From positions 124,001-188,000 of the forward strand of contig JAIXWR010000015.1 of assembly GCA_027491155.1 (NCBI GenBank): DNA of 64,000 bases, written 5' to 3'. A program made the position numbers and the translations under genes. Below are positions 26,061 to 34,179 of the stretch, piece after piece; position 1 is the stretch's first letter; each line of letters starts with the position of its first letter. The notes under the pieces were generated by a model. The model made no database searches and was not told the DNA's origin. It was given only the letters and a program-made list of their open reading frames with translations. The DNA is from Verrucomicrobiaceae bacterium (lineage in GTDB: Bacteria > Verrucomicrobiota > Verrucomicrobiia > Verrucomicrobiales > Akkermansiaceae).

Positions 26061-26792
26061 GTGCGGACCGTGTGCGATTTCCGGGTGATCGACGAGTCGG
26101 ACGACTGGATCGTCGTCGACAAGCCGGCGCCGCTGGCGGTGCACCCGGCGAACGGGAAAGTGGAGGCGACGCTGCTGGGCGGGCTGGAGGAATTGCTGGC
26201 CTACGAAATCGCGAACGCCGCGCGGCTCTCGATCCTGACGCGGCTCGACCGGGAGACCAGCGGGCTGGTGCTGGTGGCGAAGCACGCGGCGGCGGCGCGG
26301 CATTTTTCGCGGCAGTTCGAGCGGCGGGAGATCGGGAAGGAGTATCTGGCGGTGGTCCACGGCTGGCCGGAGTGGGAAGAGCGGCGGGTGGAGGCGTCGA
26401 TCCATCGGGCGGGCGGCGAAATCTGGCTGCGGCAGGCGGTGGATCCGGCGGGGCGGGATTGCGTGACGGGCTTTCGGGTGGAGCGGCGCTTTTCGAACGC
26501 GCTCGGGGATTTCGCGGTCCTGCGTTGTTTTCCGGAGACCGGGCGGATGCACCAGATCCGCGTGCATCTGGAGCACCTCGGGCATCCGCTGGTGGGCGAC
26601 AAGATCTACGGCACCGACGGGCGGGCCTACCTGGAGCAGGTGGCGGGCGGGCTTTCCGACGATTCGGTGGCGCGCCTGATCCTGCCGCGGCATGCCTTGC
26701 ACGCGTGCCGCCTGAGGGCGGAATGGGGCGGGCGGCGGATGGAGTGGCGGTCGGAGCTGCCGGCGGATTTGACTCGGTTCTGCGGGGGGTGA
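26061..26792 (+). CDS. RluA-family pseudouridine synthase
   Basis: Converts uridine to pseudouridine in rRNA or tRNA. About 243 residues, with no S4 domain in front. The catalytic Asp is in RLDRETSGLVLVAK (RLDxxTSG motif). VVDKPAPLAVHP at the start, KEYLAVVHG, and TGRMHQIRVHLEHLGHPLVGDKIYG are the other family blocks. The start is uncertain: GTG 26061 or GTG 26070. Target position is not predictable (RluC, RluD or TruC type). Confidence 0.9.
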   Translation: MRTVCDFRVIDESDDWIVVDKPAPLAVHPANGKVEATLLGGLEELLAYEIANAARLSILTRLDRETSGLVLVAKHAAAARHFSRQFERREIGKEYLAVVHGWPEWEERRVEASIHRAGGEIWLRQAVDPAGRDCVTGFRVERRFSNALGDFAVLRCFPETGRMHQIRVHLEHLGHPLVGDKIYGTDGRAYLEQVAGGLSDDSVARLILPRHALHACRLRAEWGGRRMEWRSELPADLTRFCGG

Positions 26793-26803
26793 AGACTCGC
26801 GGC

Positions 26804-27559
26804 ATGGCGAATTTGCAGGAGATCGTGGCGTTTCTGGACGCGGAGCTGAGGATTGCCGAGATCCCGGACTACTCCGGGGCGGTCAACGGCTTGCAACTGG
26901 CCAACGGGGGGACGGTGACCAAGGTGGCCGCGGCGGTGGACGCCTCGCTGCCGGTGGTCGCGGCGGCGGTCGCGGCCGGGGCCGACCTGCTGCTGGTCCA
27001 CCACGGGATGTTCTGGCAGGGCGCGCAGCCGCTGACCGGGGCGTTTTACCGGAAAATCAAGGCGGCGATGGACGGCGGGCTGGCGATTTACTCGGCCCAT
27101 CTGCCCTTGGACGTGCACCCGGAGATGGGGAACAACATCCTGCTGATGAGGGGCTTGGGGCTGGAGCCTGACGGGACTTTCTTCGACTGGAAGGGAATCC
27201 GTCTCGGGTTGACGGCTCCGGCAGCGCTTTCCAGGGACGAGTTGCGGGACAAGTTGGCGGCGGCCGTCGGCGGTGCTGTCCACTTGTGTCCGGGAGGCCC
27301 GGAAAAGGTCCGCAGGGTCGGTCTGGTGACCGGCGGTGCCGGATCGGAGGTGGCGGCGTGCGAGCGGGCGGGCCTCGACACCTTCATCACCGGCGAGGGC
27401 CCCCACTGGAGCTACCCGCTCGCGGAGGAACTGGGAGTCAACGTCTTGTACGGCGGTCACTATGCCACGGAGACCTTCGGGGTCCGGGCGCTGGCCGGGC
27501 GTCTCGCGGCGGATTTCGGCCTCCAATGGGAGTTCATCGATCATCCTACCGGGCTCTGA
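26804..27559 (+). CDS. Nif3-like dinuclear metal centre protein (YbgI/DUF34)
   Basis: A 251-residue protein of the Nif3/YbgI family, a ring-forming protein with a two-metal centre. Its reaction is not settled; it has been suggested to be a GTP cyclohydrolase-like or metal-delivery protein. NGLQLANGG near the N terminus, LLLVHHGMFW (metal-binding His pair), YSAHLPLDVHPEMGNN, and GGHYATETFGVRAL (late His/Glu) are all present. ATG 26804 lies 11 bases after the pseudouridine synthase stop, so the two are probably cotranscribed. Confidence 0.92.
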   Translation: MANLQEIVAFLDAELRIAEIPDYSGAVNGLQLANGGTVTKVAAAVDASLPVVAAAVAAGADLLLVHHGMFWQGAQPLTGAFYRKIKAAMDGGLAIYSAHLPLDVHPEMGNNILLMRGLGLEPDGTFFDWKGIRLGLTAPAALSRDELRDKLAAAVGGAVHLCPGGPEKVRRVGLVTGGAGSEVAACERAGLDTFITGEGPHWSYPLAEELGVNVLYGGHYATETFGVRALAGRLAADFGLQWEFIDHPTGL

Positions 27560-27563
27560 GACC

Positions 27564-28136
27564 ATGGAGCGGATTCAGCCCTCGTTTTTCACCCGGGATC
27601 CGGTTTCCTGCGCCCGGGATCTCGTCGGGGCGACCCTTTTTTGGCACGGCTGCGAGGGCCGGATCGTGGAGACCGAAGCCTACGCGGAGATTGGCGATCC
27701 TGCCTGCCATGCCAGTTTCCGCCCGGCGGCGCGGGCTTTCATGGCAAGCCACTCCGCCGGAACGGCTTATGTTTACCTCAACTACGGGGTTCACTGGTTG
27801 TTCAACATCCTGGTGAAGGGGCCGCAAGGAGCCGGGTTCGTGCTCTTGCGGGCGCTCGAGCCGACCTGCGGGATCGAGCGGATGATCGAGCGGCGTGGAG
27901 TCCGGGAAACGCGCCACCTTTGCTCGGGGCCCGGCAAGCTCACTCGCGCCTTTGGAATCGAGGGGTCGAGTCACGGTGCTTGTTTCCTTAAGGACCAGTC
28001 GACCGGGCTTCGGCGCGGCGTCCCCGGCCGTGTTCTTGCCGACACGCGGATCGGAATCACCCGCGCCACGGAGCTGCCTTGGAGGTTTCTTGAGGGCGGC
28101 AGCCCGCACATCAGTCGGGGGTGCCGGCTCGTTTGA
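27564..28136 (+). CDS. 3-methyladenine DNA glycosylase (AAG/MPG family)
   Basis: Removes alkylated purines from DNA. The 190 residues match the AAG fold. The ETEAY block (36-40) carries the catalytic Glu, MASHSAGTAYVYLNYGVHW contains the DNA-contacting Tyr/His region, FVLLRALEP and CSGPGKLTRAFGI follow. ATG 27564 is 4 bases after the Nif3-like stop, so it is third in the run of rightward genes from 26061. It ends 7 bases before the leftward tRNA-Gly. Confidence 0.93.
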   Translation: MERIQPSFFTRDPVSCARDLVGATLFWHGCEGRIVETEAYAEIGDPACHASFRPAARAFMASHSAGTAYVYLNYGVHWLFNILVKGPQGAGFVLLRALEPTCGIERMIERRGVRETRHLCSGPGKLTRAFGIEGSSHGACFLKDQSTGLRRGVPGRVLADTRIGITRATELPWRFLEGGSPHISRGCRLV

Positions 28137-28143
28137 TCGGAGC

Positions 28144-28217
28144 TGGTACGGGTGATGGGAATCGAACCCACGCCTCAAGCTTGGGAAGCTCGCGTTCTAC
28201 CATTGAACTACACCCGC
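28144..28217 (-). tRNA. tRNA-Gly, anticodon CCC
   Basis: A 74-base cloverleaf on the minus strand. The acceptor stem GCGGGTG pairs with CACCCGT, with a G-T pair at the end. The anticodon stem CGAGC/GCTTG holds loop TTCCCAA, anticodon CCC, which reads GGG. The T arm is GTGGG-TTCGATT-CCCAT. A CCA end is encoded (28144-28146 on the plus strand as TGG). Confidence 0.95.
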
Positions 28218-28367
28218 CGGACGGGTCGCCGGGAGGTAGCAAGGCACCTCTCCCGATGCAACCGAAATCCCGCTGTAACGGGATTCCGCGTGAAGCCGGA
28301 AGAGCCCGATTCCGGCAAAAAGAGCTTGCGGCACCTTGATCCGCCTTGATAGCTTGCAGCCGTCATC

Positions 28368-28441
28368 GCGGGTATAGCTTAGTGGTAAAGCTCTAGCCTT
28401 CCAAGCTAGCTATGCGGGTTCGATTCCCGCTACCCGCTCCA
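28368..28441 (+). tRNA. tRNA-Gly, anticodon TCC
   Basis: A 74-base cloverleaf. The acceptor stem GCGGGTA pairs with TACCCGC. The anticodon stem CTAGC/GCTAG holds loop CTTCCAA, anticodon TCC, which reads GGA and GGG. The T arm is GCGGG-TTCGATT-CCCGC, and CCA is encoded (28439-28441). It lies divergent from tRNA-Gly(CCC), 150 bases away. Confidence 0.96.
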
Positions 28442-28480
28442 TTTCAATGGAATGCAGTTCCCCAATTCAATTTTCCCAAC

Positions 28481-29074
28481 ATGAAACACACGTCTCGATT
28501 CGCGATCGCCGCGGCTTCTCTCGGCTTGCTTTCGGCCTCTGCCATGGCCGTCGACTGCTTGGAGTTGGCGGTCTCCGTGAAGCATGCCGCCGCTGCAAAA
28601 CCGGAAACCGTGCTTGAACTGGTCGAGAAGGAAGTGACCGCCAGTCCCGACTGCGCCTGCGAGGTGGTCAAGGCCGCCATCCAGGGCTCTGGGGCGGATT
28701 CAAAGATGGTTGCGAAAATCGTCGAGGTTGCCGCTTCGGCCGCGCCGGAGAAAATGCGGCTCGTTTCCCAATGTGCAGTGGCCGTCGCGCCCGAGTCGCT
28801 CGGTGACGTGCAGGCCGTGATGAACCGCCTTGATCCGAACCGGGGCGAGTCAAGCTACAGCTCCAAGGATGCCAAGGGAGCCAAGGATGTCGCCGTCAAG
28901 CCGGCGTGGAACCCGCTCGATTTCCCCGGTCAAGGCCCCGTGGGTCCGACACCGGGAGGCCCGCCGATCCTTCCCCCCGGTCTGCCGCCCACGGTTCCGC
29001 CCATCATCACCCCGCCGGTTGGGACTCGGATCGACCGTCCGATCATCGACGGAGGCAACGGTGGCAAGCGCTGA
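28481..29074 (+). CDS. Secreted hypothetical protein with Pro/Gly-rich tail
   Basis: A 197-residue protein I do not recognise. It has a signal peptide (1-23, cut after AMA), then an Ala/Val/Glu-rich helical part (24-125) with four cysteines (Cys25, the CAC pair near 63-65, and one near 93), then a Pro/Gly-rich tail of about 60 residues (GPTPGGPPILPPGLPP, ending GGNGGKR). It starts 40 bases after tRNA-Gly and 49 bases before the barrel gene. Its place at the head of the export cluster suggests a cell-surface role (inferred). Confidence 0.75.
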   Translation: MKHTSRFAIAAASLGLLSASAMAVDCLELAVSVKHAAAAKPETVLELVEKEVTASPDCACEVVKAAIQGSGADSKMVAKIVEVAASAAPEKMRLVSQCAVAVAPESLGDVQAVMNRLDPNRGESSYSSKDAKGAKDVAVKPAWNPLDFPGQGPVGPTPGGPPILPPGLPPTVPPIITPPVGTRIDRPIIDGGNGGKR

Positions 29075-29122
29075 ACCCCGCTTGGAAGCCGATCCACAAG
29101 ACCCACACTCTTTTACCATTTC

Positions 29123-30358
29123 ATGAAACGCAGCCTGTTTTCCACCCTTGCGGTTGTTTCCTCCTTCGGAGCAGCCCACGGCGATCTTTACCACATCCAG
29201 GACGAAGCCCAAGAAAGCCTTCCTCTCAAATGGTCGGTGGGTGTTAACCTGACTTGGGACGACAATGTGAATCCCACCGCTGTGGGAGCAGGTGCCGACG
29301 AGGACACCCTAAGCATCAATCCGTATGTCGGTCTCAGCTTCGTAAATATCTCGCCCCAAACCACTTGGGATGTTTACGCCCGGATCGGAGCCATCTATTA
29401 TTTCGATGAACCGACGGCTCTCGGGTCCGACGATTTTTACACCCAGTCGCGGGTCGGTTTGAATTGGACCCATCGGGTAAGCGAGCGGCTTCGTTTTTCG
29501 AGCCGGAATTTCCTCTCCTACGAGCTTGAGCCCGACTATGCCTACGGATTTTCGACCACCCGCCAGCTCGGCGAGTATTTCTACTGGCAGACGGACAACT
29601 CAGTGGGTTACCGCTGGACCGAGCGTTTAGCAACCTACACCGGCTTCACACTCACCGGGCTGGACTACGATGAAGTGGTTTTGAACCAAGATCGCTTCAC
29701 GTGGACCCTCTACAACTCCTTTCGCTATCAGTTGACCCCGCAGACGGTGCTCACTGCAGATTATCGCTACTCCCAGACCGACGGAGCTGATCTTTCGTCG
29801 GACTATACTGACCACTATCTCCTTGGTGGAATCGAACACCGCTTCAGCCCGAACACGATCCTTGTCGCCCGGGTCGGTGCTCAATTTCACGAGTCCGAAG
29901 CCATTGGTGGCGGAGATTCCACAAGCCCTTACGTTGAGGCAACGGTGCGAACCCAGGTGAACGAGCAGCTTTCCGTGCGTGGCTTCGTTCGATACGGGAT
30001 CGAAGGCTATGATACGGTAAGGCCGGTCGGCGCAGGGCTCTACGAGTTCGATGATCGGCAGACTCTCAGGTTAGGTGTTGCAGGTGAATATTCGCTCTCT
30101 CCGAAGCTAAACCTCTTCAGCGGCCTTGACTATATTCCGGCAACCTTCGACGACGGGCGCCTCGTCGGCGGTGCTGCTCCGCTGAGCGCTGGGGGTTTGG
30201 ACGAGGATGTCCTCAACGCCTATGTCGGAGTGTCGGTCAAGTTCACTGACCTGCTCTACGGAACCTTCTCCTACAACTACACGGATTCGAGTTCGGATTT
30301 TGTCGGCCAGAGCTACGACCGCAACCGAGTCAATCTTGGCCTCCGCGCCGAGTTCTGA
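29123..30358 (+). CDS. Outer-membrane beta-barrel protein of the exopolysaccharide cluster
   Basis: A 411-residue protein with a signal peptide (1-20) and alternating hydrophobic strands throughout, ending in LGLRAEF with the C-terminal Phe used by the Bam machinery. WSVGVNLTWDDNVNP at the start and repeated strand patterns such as TVLTADYRYSQTD and SVRGFVRYGIEGYD resemble the BBP2-type barrels that accompany exopolysaccharide or exosortase clusters. It may secrete or anchor the polymer. It is followed by a strong terminator. Confidence 0.82.
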   Translation: MKRSLFSTLAVVSSFGAAHGDLYHIQDEAQESLPLKWSVGVNLTWDDNVNPTAVGAGADEDTLSINPYVGLSFVNISPQTTWDVYARIGAIYYFDEPTALGSDDFYTQSRVGLNWTHRVSERLRFSSRNFLSYELEPDYAYGFSTTRQLGEYFYWQTDNSVGYRWTERLATYTGFTLTGLDYDEVVLNQDRFTWTLYNSFRYQLTPQTVLTADYRYSQTDGADLSSDYTDHYLLGGIEHRFSPNTILVARVGAQFHESEAIGGGDSTSPYVEATVRTQVNEQLSVRGFVRYGIEGYDTVRPVGAGLYEFDDRQTLRLGVAGEYSLSPKLNLFSGLDYIPATFDDGRLVGGAAPLSAGGLDEDVLNAYVGVSVKFTDLLYGTFSYNYTDSSSDFVGQSYDRNRVNLGLRAEF

Positions 30359-30412
30359 GCGCAGTTTTTCAACGAAGGCTGCTCCAAAATCGATCTCGTC
30401 GACAGATAGAGG

Positions 30413-30446
30413 ACTCCCGCAATGGATCACCATTGCGGGAGTTTTT
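30413..30446 (+). terminator. Strong rho-independent terminator
   Basis: A perfect 13-bp stem, ACTCCCGCAATGG (30413-30425) and CCATTGCGGGAGT (30430-30442), with loop ATCA and then TTTT and GTTTG. It follows the barrel gene and separates it from the kinase gene, which therefore needs its own promoter between about 30447 and 30498. Confidence 0.95.
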
Positions 30447-30498
30447 CGTTTGAACGGGTAGCCACCAAAGACCATAAACCAATCAGCAAACGTTCGAA

Positions 30499-32676
30499 AT
30501 GAATCCACCTACTCATCAATCGGAGGCTGCCCTCCACGCTGTCGATTACTGGCAGGTCATCAAGAATCGCTACGGGGTCATTTTGCTCACCTTCCTTTTG
30601 GTGTTCATGACCGCCTTGGTCATCACCTATGTCATGCCCAAGAAGTATGAGAGCAAGGCGGTTGTTCAGGTTCGGCCCAAGGGCACCAGCACCGTGCTCA
30701 TGCCTGGAATGGAGAATCGCAACCTCGTGGAAATGAACCAAACTTTCTTCCCGACCGAATTCGAGGTGATACGGTCCCAGAAGACTCTGGATGCAGCGAT
30801 TGAAGATCTCGATCTGGTCAACAAATGGAATTCGGACCCCGAATCCGTTCGACGCACGCTAAGGGGTATCGTGGATGCCCAGAACATCCGGGGAACCGCG
30901 CTGATCGAGATCCGTGTGCGCTACAACGATCCGAAGGATGCCCAGATGATCGCCAAAGCCGTCTCGGAAGCCTACCGCGAGCGCCGTACCGCCCAGCAGG
31001 GCGAATATGCAAGCCAAGCTCTCGAACAGCTCAGCAATGCGGTCGTTGCCCAGAAGGATTTGGTCGAGGATAAAAGGAAGCTGCTCTCCCAGATCATCCG
31101 GCAGGAGGGAATCATTTACCACGGTGACAAGAACGAGTTTCAGGGATCTCGCGGCTTCGACGAAGCAGATCAGGCTGAGTCCGTGGCTCGTGCCTATGAC
31201 GAGCTGGACCGGGAGAAAATCCAACTTGAGAGCCAGATCGAGACCCTTCTGAAGTACGACGGCCCGCAGTTGATGACCTATGCATCCGGTTTGAGCCTGC
31301 CCGACAACATCATCCCTGTGCTTCTGCCCCAGTTTCAGGCCGCAGAACGGGAATATCAGGCGATGAAAAGTTCTGGCTATGGTGAACTGCATCCCAAGAT
31401 GGTGCAGCTGAGCACGAACTTGAAGGCAATGGAGGAGGATCTCGTTGAAGCCGTTGCCAATCTCCGGGAGACTCTGAAGGCGAAGCTCGAGCTCTCGAAG
31501 GAACAGCTTTCGCGCCTCAAGACCCGGATGGATTCCACGATCGACGATGCCATTAATCAAGGGATCGCGAACCAAACGTTCATCGACGCCAAGAACGACT
31601 TCGAGACTGCGCAGCGCCTCCTCGAGACTTTGCAAGTCAAGGAGATCGCCGAGAAGATGCAGAACAAGATCACGGAGGAGCCGATCATCATTCACGAAGA
31701 GCCGGTGGTTTCGCAGGTTCCCGTGAGCCCGAACGTTACCCTTAACCTGGCTCTGGGGGCCGTGGTCGGCATGGTGTTCGGCATCGGTGTCGCTTTCTTC
31801 TTGGAATACCTCGACACCTCCGTGAAGTCCCTCGAGGACGTCGAGCGCTACCTGCAGGTGCCGGTGCTCGCCGTGATTCCGAAGGATGTCGGCGTGCTCT
31901 ACAAGCAGAGCGGCATGAGCCCCGACGCCGAGGCCTACCGGATTCTCCGGACCAACATCGAGTTCAATCGCAAGAATCCGGAGGACAATGCCATCACGGT
32001 GGTTTCCGGCGGTGCGGGCGAGGGCAAGTCGACCACCTTGGTGAACCTCGCCTACATTTGCGCCCAGGGCGGTTACACGACCCTGATGATCGATGCCGAC
32101 CTGCGTCGTCCGCGGCTTCACACCTTCTTCGACATCAACAACTCGGTTGGTCTGACCAATTACCTGACGACCGAACTGATGCTGGAAGACGTGATCCTCC
32201 AGACTCCGGTGGACAACCTTTACTTCATGCCTTCGGGCATTCTGCCCGCCGATGCCGCCGGCATTCTGAACAGCCGCCGCATGTCGGAGCTGATCCAGGA
32301 CGTGAAGCAGCGCTTCGACCTCGTGTTGGTGGACTCACCGCCGATTCTCGGGGTAAGTGACGCTTCGGTGCTGGCTAGCGAAGTCGACCTGACGATGATC
32401 GTCGTTCAGCATCGCAAGCTGCCGCGCAACATGCTGATGCGCGTCAAGCAGGCCGTCGAGAACGTGGGCGGGCATGTGATCGGGGTGGTCCTCAACAACG
32501 TGGATGTCCGGAGCGACAGTCAGTACCAGTATTACACGAGCTATTACACCTACTACGCTCCCGCCGAGTCGCAACCGCTGCCTTCTCAGGCCGCGCCCTC
32601 TGCGCCGTCGAAGTCCACCTCTTCCCGCGCTTCTAGCCGCGCGGCGGCGGACGACAGCAAGCAAGACCTCTATTGA
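30499..32676 (+). CDS. Wzc-like polysaccharide chain-length regulator and tyrosine autokinase
   Basis: Inner-membrane protein of 725 residues that controls polymer length and export. An N-terminal Wzz domain with a helix (about 27-47) is followed by a long periplasmic coiled-coil region (about 160-380) and a second helix (about 412-435). The cytoplasmic BY-kinase has Walker A SGGAGEGKSTT (near 504-514), Walker A' LMIDADLRRPRLH and Walker B LVLVDSPP. A Tyr-rich segment near 675-690 (QYQYYTSYYTYYAP) is the expected autophosphorylation cluster, followed by a Ser/Pro/Ala-rich tail. Confidence 0.95.
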   Translation: MNPPTHQSEAALHAVDYWQVIKNRYGVILLTFLLVFMTALVITYVMPKKYESKAVVQVRPKGTSTVLMPGMENRNLVEMNQTFFPTEFEVIRSQKTLDAAIEDLDLVNKWNSDPESVRRTLRGIVDAQNIRGTALIEIRVRYNDPKDAQMIAKAVSEAYRERRTAQQGEYASQALEQLSNAVVAQKDLVEDKRKLLSQIIRQEGIIYHGDKNEFQGSRGFDEADQAESVARAYDELDREKIQLESQIETLLKYDGPQLMTYASGLSLPDNIIPVLLPQFQAAEREYQAMKSSGYGELHPKMVQLSTNLKAMEEDLVEAVANLRETLKAKLELSKEQLSRLKTRMDSTIDDAINQGIANQTFIDAKNDFETAQRLLETLQVKEIAEKMQNKITEEPIIIHEEPVVSQVPVSPNVTLNLALGAVVGMVFGIGVAFFLEYLDTSVKSLEDVERYLQVPVLAVIPKDVGVLYKQSGMSPDAEAYRILRTNIEFNRKNPEDNAITVVSGGAGEGKSTTLVNLAYICAQGGYTTLMIDADLRRPRLHTFFDINNSVGLTNYLTTELMLEDVILQTPVDNLYFMPSGILPADAAGILNSRRMSELIQDVKQRFDLVLVDSPPILGVSDASVLASEVDLTMIVVQHRKLPRNMLMRVKQAVENVGGHVIGVVLNNVDVRSDSQYQYYTSYYTYYAPAESQPLPSQAAPSAPSKSTSSRASSRAAADDSKQDLY

Positions 32677-32707
32677 CATGCCGGGACACCGGTTGGAACT
32701 TACGACC

Positions 32708-33274
32708 ATGAAACACATCTTCGTCTTTTTTGCGCTTTTGCTGGCCACCTGCCTCGGTCTTTCGGCCCAGACGACCATTAGCCCGGGCCGTGCGATCGAG
32801 ATCCAGATCAAGGGGGTTCCAAGCGAGGAGATCCCCGTGGTGAGCGGTACCTACACGGTTTCCGAAAGCGGCACGATCAACATGCCCCACCTGCAGGGGG
32901 CGATTCGTGCGGCCGGACTCAGCCCGACGTCGCTGGCAAGGAGCATCGAAGCGGCTTACCGGGCCGCCAAGATTTACACCACCCCGACGATTAACGTCAT
33001 CGCGTCTTCTTCGGAGTCGCTGGACGAGCAGGTTGTTACTGTCGGGGATCAGGTGGTGAGCCCGGGTCCGGTGAAGTGGGTGCGCGGCCTGACCTTGTAC
33101 AATGCCATCCAAGCAGCCCGTGGAGCCACTCCCTTCGGTAGCATGAAGCGGGTGCGTTTGACCCGCAACGGCCAGAGCAAGGTTTACAACCTGACCGACC
33201 CGAAGCACATGACCATTCCGGTGGAGCCGAATGATACGATTCAGGTCCCGCAGAAGGATCTTTGGGGAAATTGA
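32708..33274 (+). CDS. Polysaccharide export protein, Wza-like periplasmic part
   Basis: A 188-residue secreted protein. A signal peptide (1-20, cut after LSA) is followed by a Poly_export domain (PGRAIEIQIKGVPSEE, then SGTINMPHLQGAIRAAGLS) and one SLBB-type beta-grasp (VVTVGDQVVSPGPVKWVRG). It is much shorter than E. coli Wza (about 380 residues) and lacks the C-terminal outer-membrane helix. The separate barrel protein upstream may supply the pore (inferred). It lies 31 bases after the kinase stop and 13 bases before the PDZ protein. Confidence 0.9.
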   Translation: MKHIFVFFALLLATCLGLSAQTTISPGRAIEIQIKGVPSEEIPVVSGTYTVSESGTINMPHLQGAIRAAGLSPTSLARSIEAAYRAAKIYTTPTINVIASSSESLDEQVVTVGDQVVSPGPVKWVRGLTLYNAIQAARGATPFGSMKRVRLTRNGQSKVYNLTDPKHMTIPVEPNDTIQVPQKDLWGN

Positions 33275-33287
33275 TCCGAAGCCCGCG

Positions 33288-34091
33288 ATGGTTTGGTCCC
33301 GCCAGGTTTTTGCATGGATGATCGGAAGTCTTCTCCCATGGCTTCCGGCCACGGTTTTCTGCCAGGACGACGCGCCCCTGGCCCTGATCGGATCCCTGGG
33401 GAGCGAAGATTTCAAAGAGCGCACCAAGGCCCAGCAGGAGCTGTCGAGTTGGGCCATGGCGGAGCCCGGGAAAAGTCAGGAATGGCTGTTTCGCGAACTT
33501 GAGGCGGTGTCCGAGCCGGAGGTCCGCATCCGCTTGAGGGAAGTCCTCAAGGAGGTGGTCGTGGCCGAGCACCAGAAGGATGGTCCGGGCTATGTCGGCA
33601 TCGGGATGGCGGACGTCGAGGTCGCCGTGCCCGGAGTCGATGGTCCCAAGGCCGGTGTCAGCATCACCCGGATTCAGGAAAACACACCCGCCGGCCGGGC
33701 CGGCTTGCAGGTCGGGGATGTGGTGCTGGCGGTCGATCAGACGCGTTGGAACGGGGAAGTGGCGGCGAGCTTCTTGTTCCAGCAGGAAATCATGAAGCGA
33801 CGGCCGGGAGACAAGGTGGACCTTGAGATCCTGCGCGCCGGGGCGTTGATGAAGGTTCAGGTGACCCTGGCCGCCCGGCCCATGGGCTTGCCCGAGGCTT
33901 CCAAGGTGCCGGCCATCCAGGGCTTCCAAGGCCTGCAGGGGGTTCCCGGAATCCGGCTGAATTTCCTACAGCTCGCGGACGAGGAGATGAAAGCGTTGGA
34001 GGAGAAACAGAGGGCCGACGAGCTGAAGGCAAAGGAAGATTGTTTCGAAGATTGGCTCCGGAAGCGACGTTCTGCCGCAGGGAAGCCGTGA
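33288..34091 (+). CDS. Secreted PDZ-domain protein
   Basis: A 267-residue protein. It has a signal peptide (about 1-26), a charged helical part (30-90), and a PDZ domain (about 95-190) with VSITRIQENTPAGRAGLQVGDVVLAVDQ. It has no protease domain: there is no GNSGGP or S41 Ser. A glutamine/glycine segment (VPAIQGFQGLQGVPG) and a charged tail follow. It lies between the export protein and the Prc protease, so it could be an adaptor that delivers substrates or senses unfolded outer-membrane proteins (inferred). Confidence 0.8.
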   Translation: MVWSRQVFAWMIGSLLPWLPATVFCQDDAPLALIGSLGSEDFKERTKAQQELSSWAMAEPGKSQEWLFRELEAVSEPEVRIRLREVLKEVVVAEHQKDGPGYVGIGMADVEVAVPGVDGPKAGVSITRIQENTPAGRAGLQVGDVVLAVDQTRWNGEVAASFLFQQEIMKRRPGDKVDLEILRAGALMKVQVTLAARPMGLPEASKVPAIQGFQGLQGVPGIRLNFLQLADEEMKALEEKQRADELKAKEDCFEDWLRKRRSAAGKP

Positions 34092-34179
34092 GCCTCCGCA
34101 AGACTTTTAAAAAATCGACATTCCGGCACTTCGTGCGAAGCTCGCCCAATCGTTCATCCCCGCCATCGAACCACCGATC

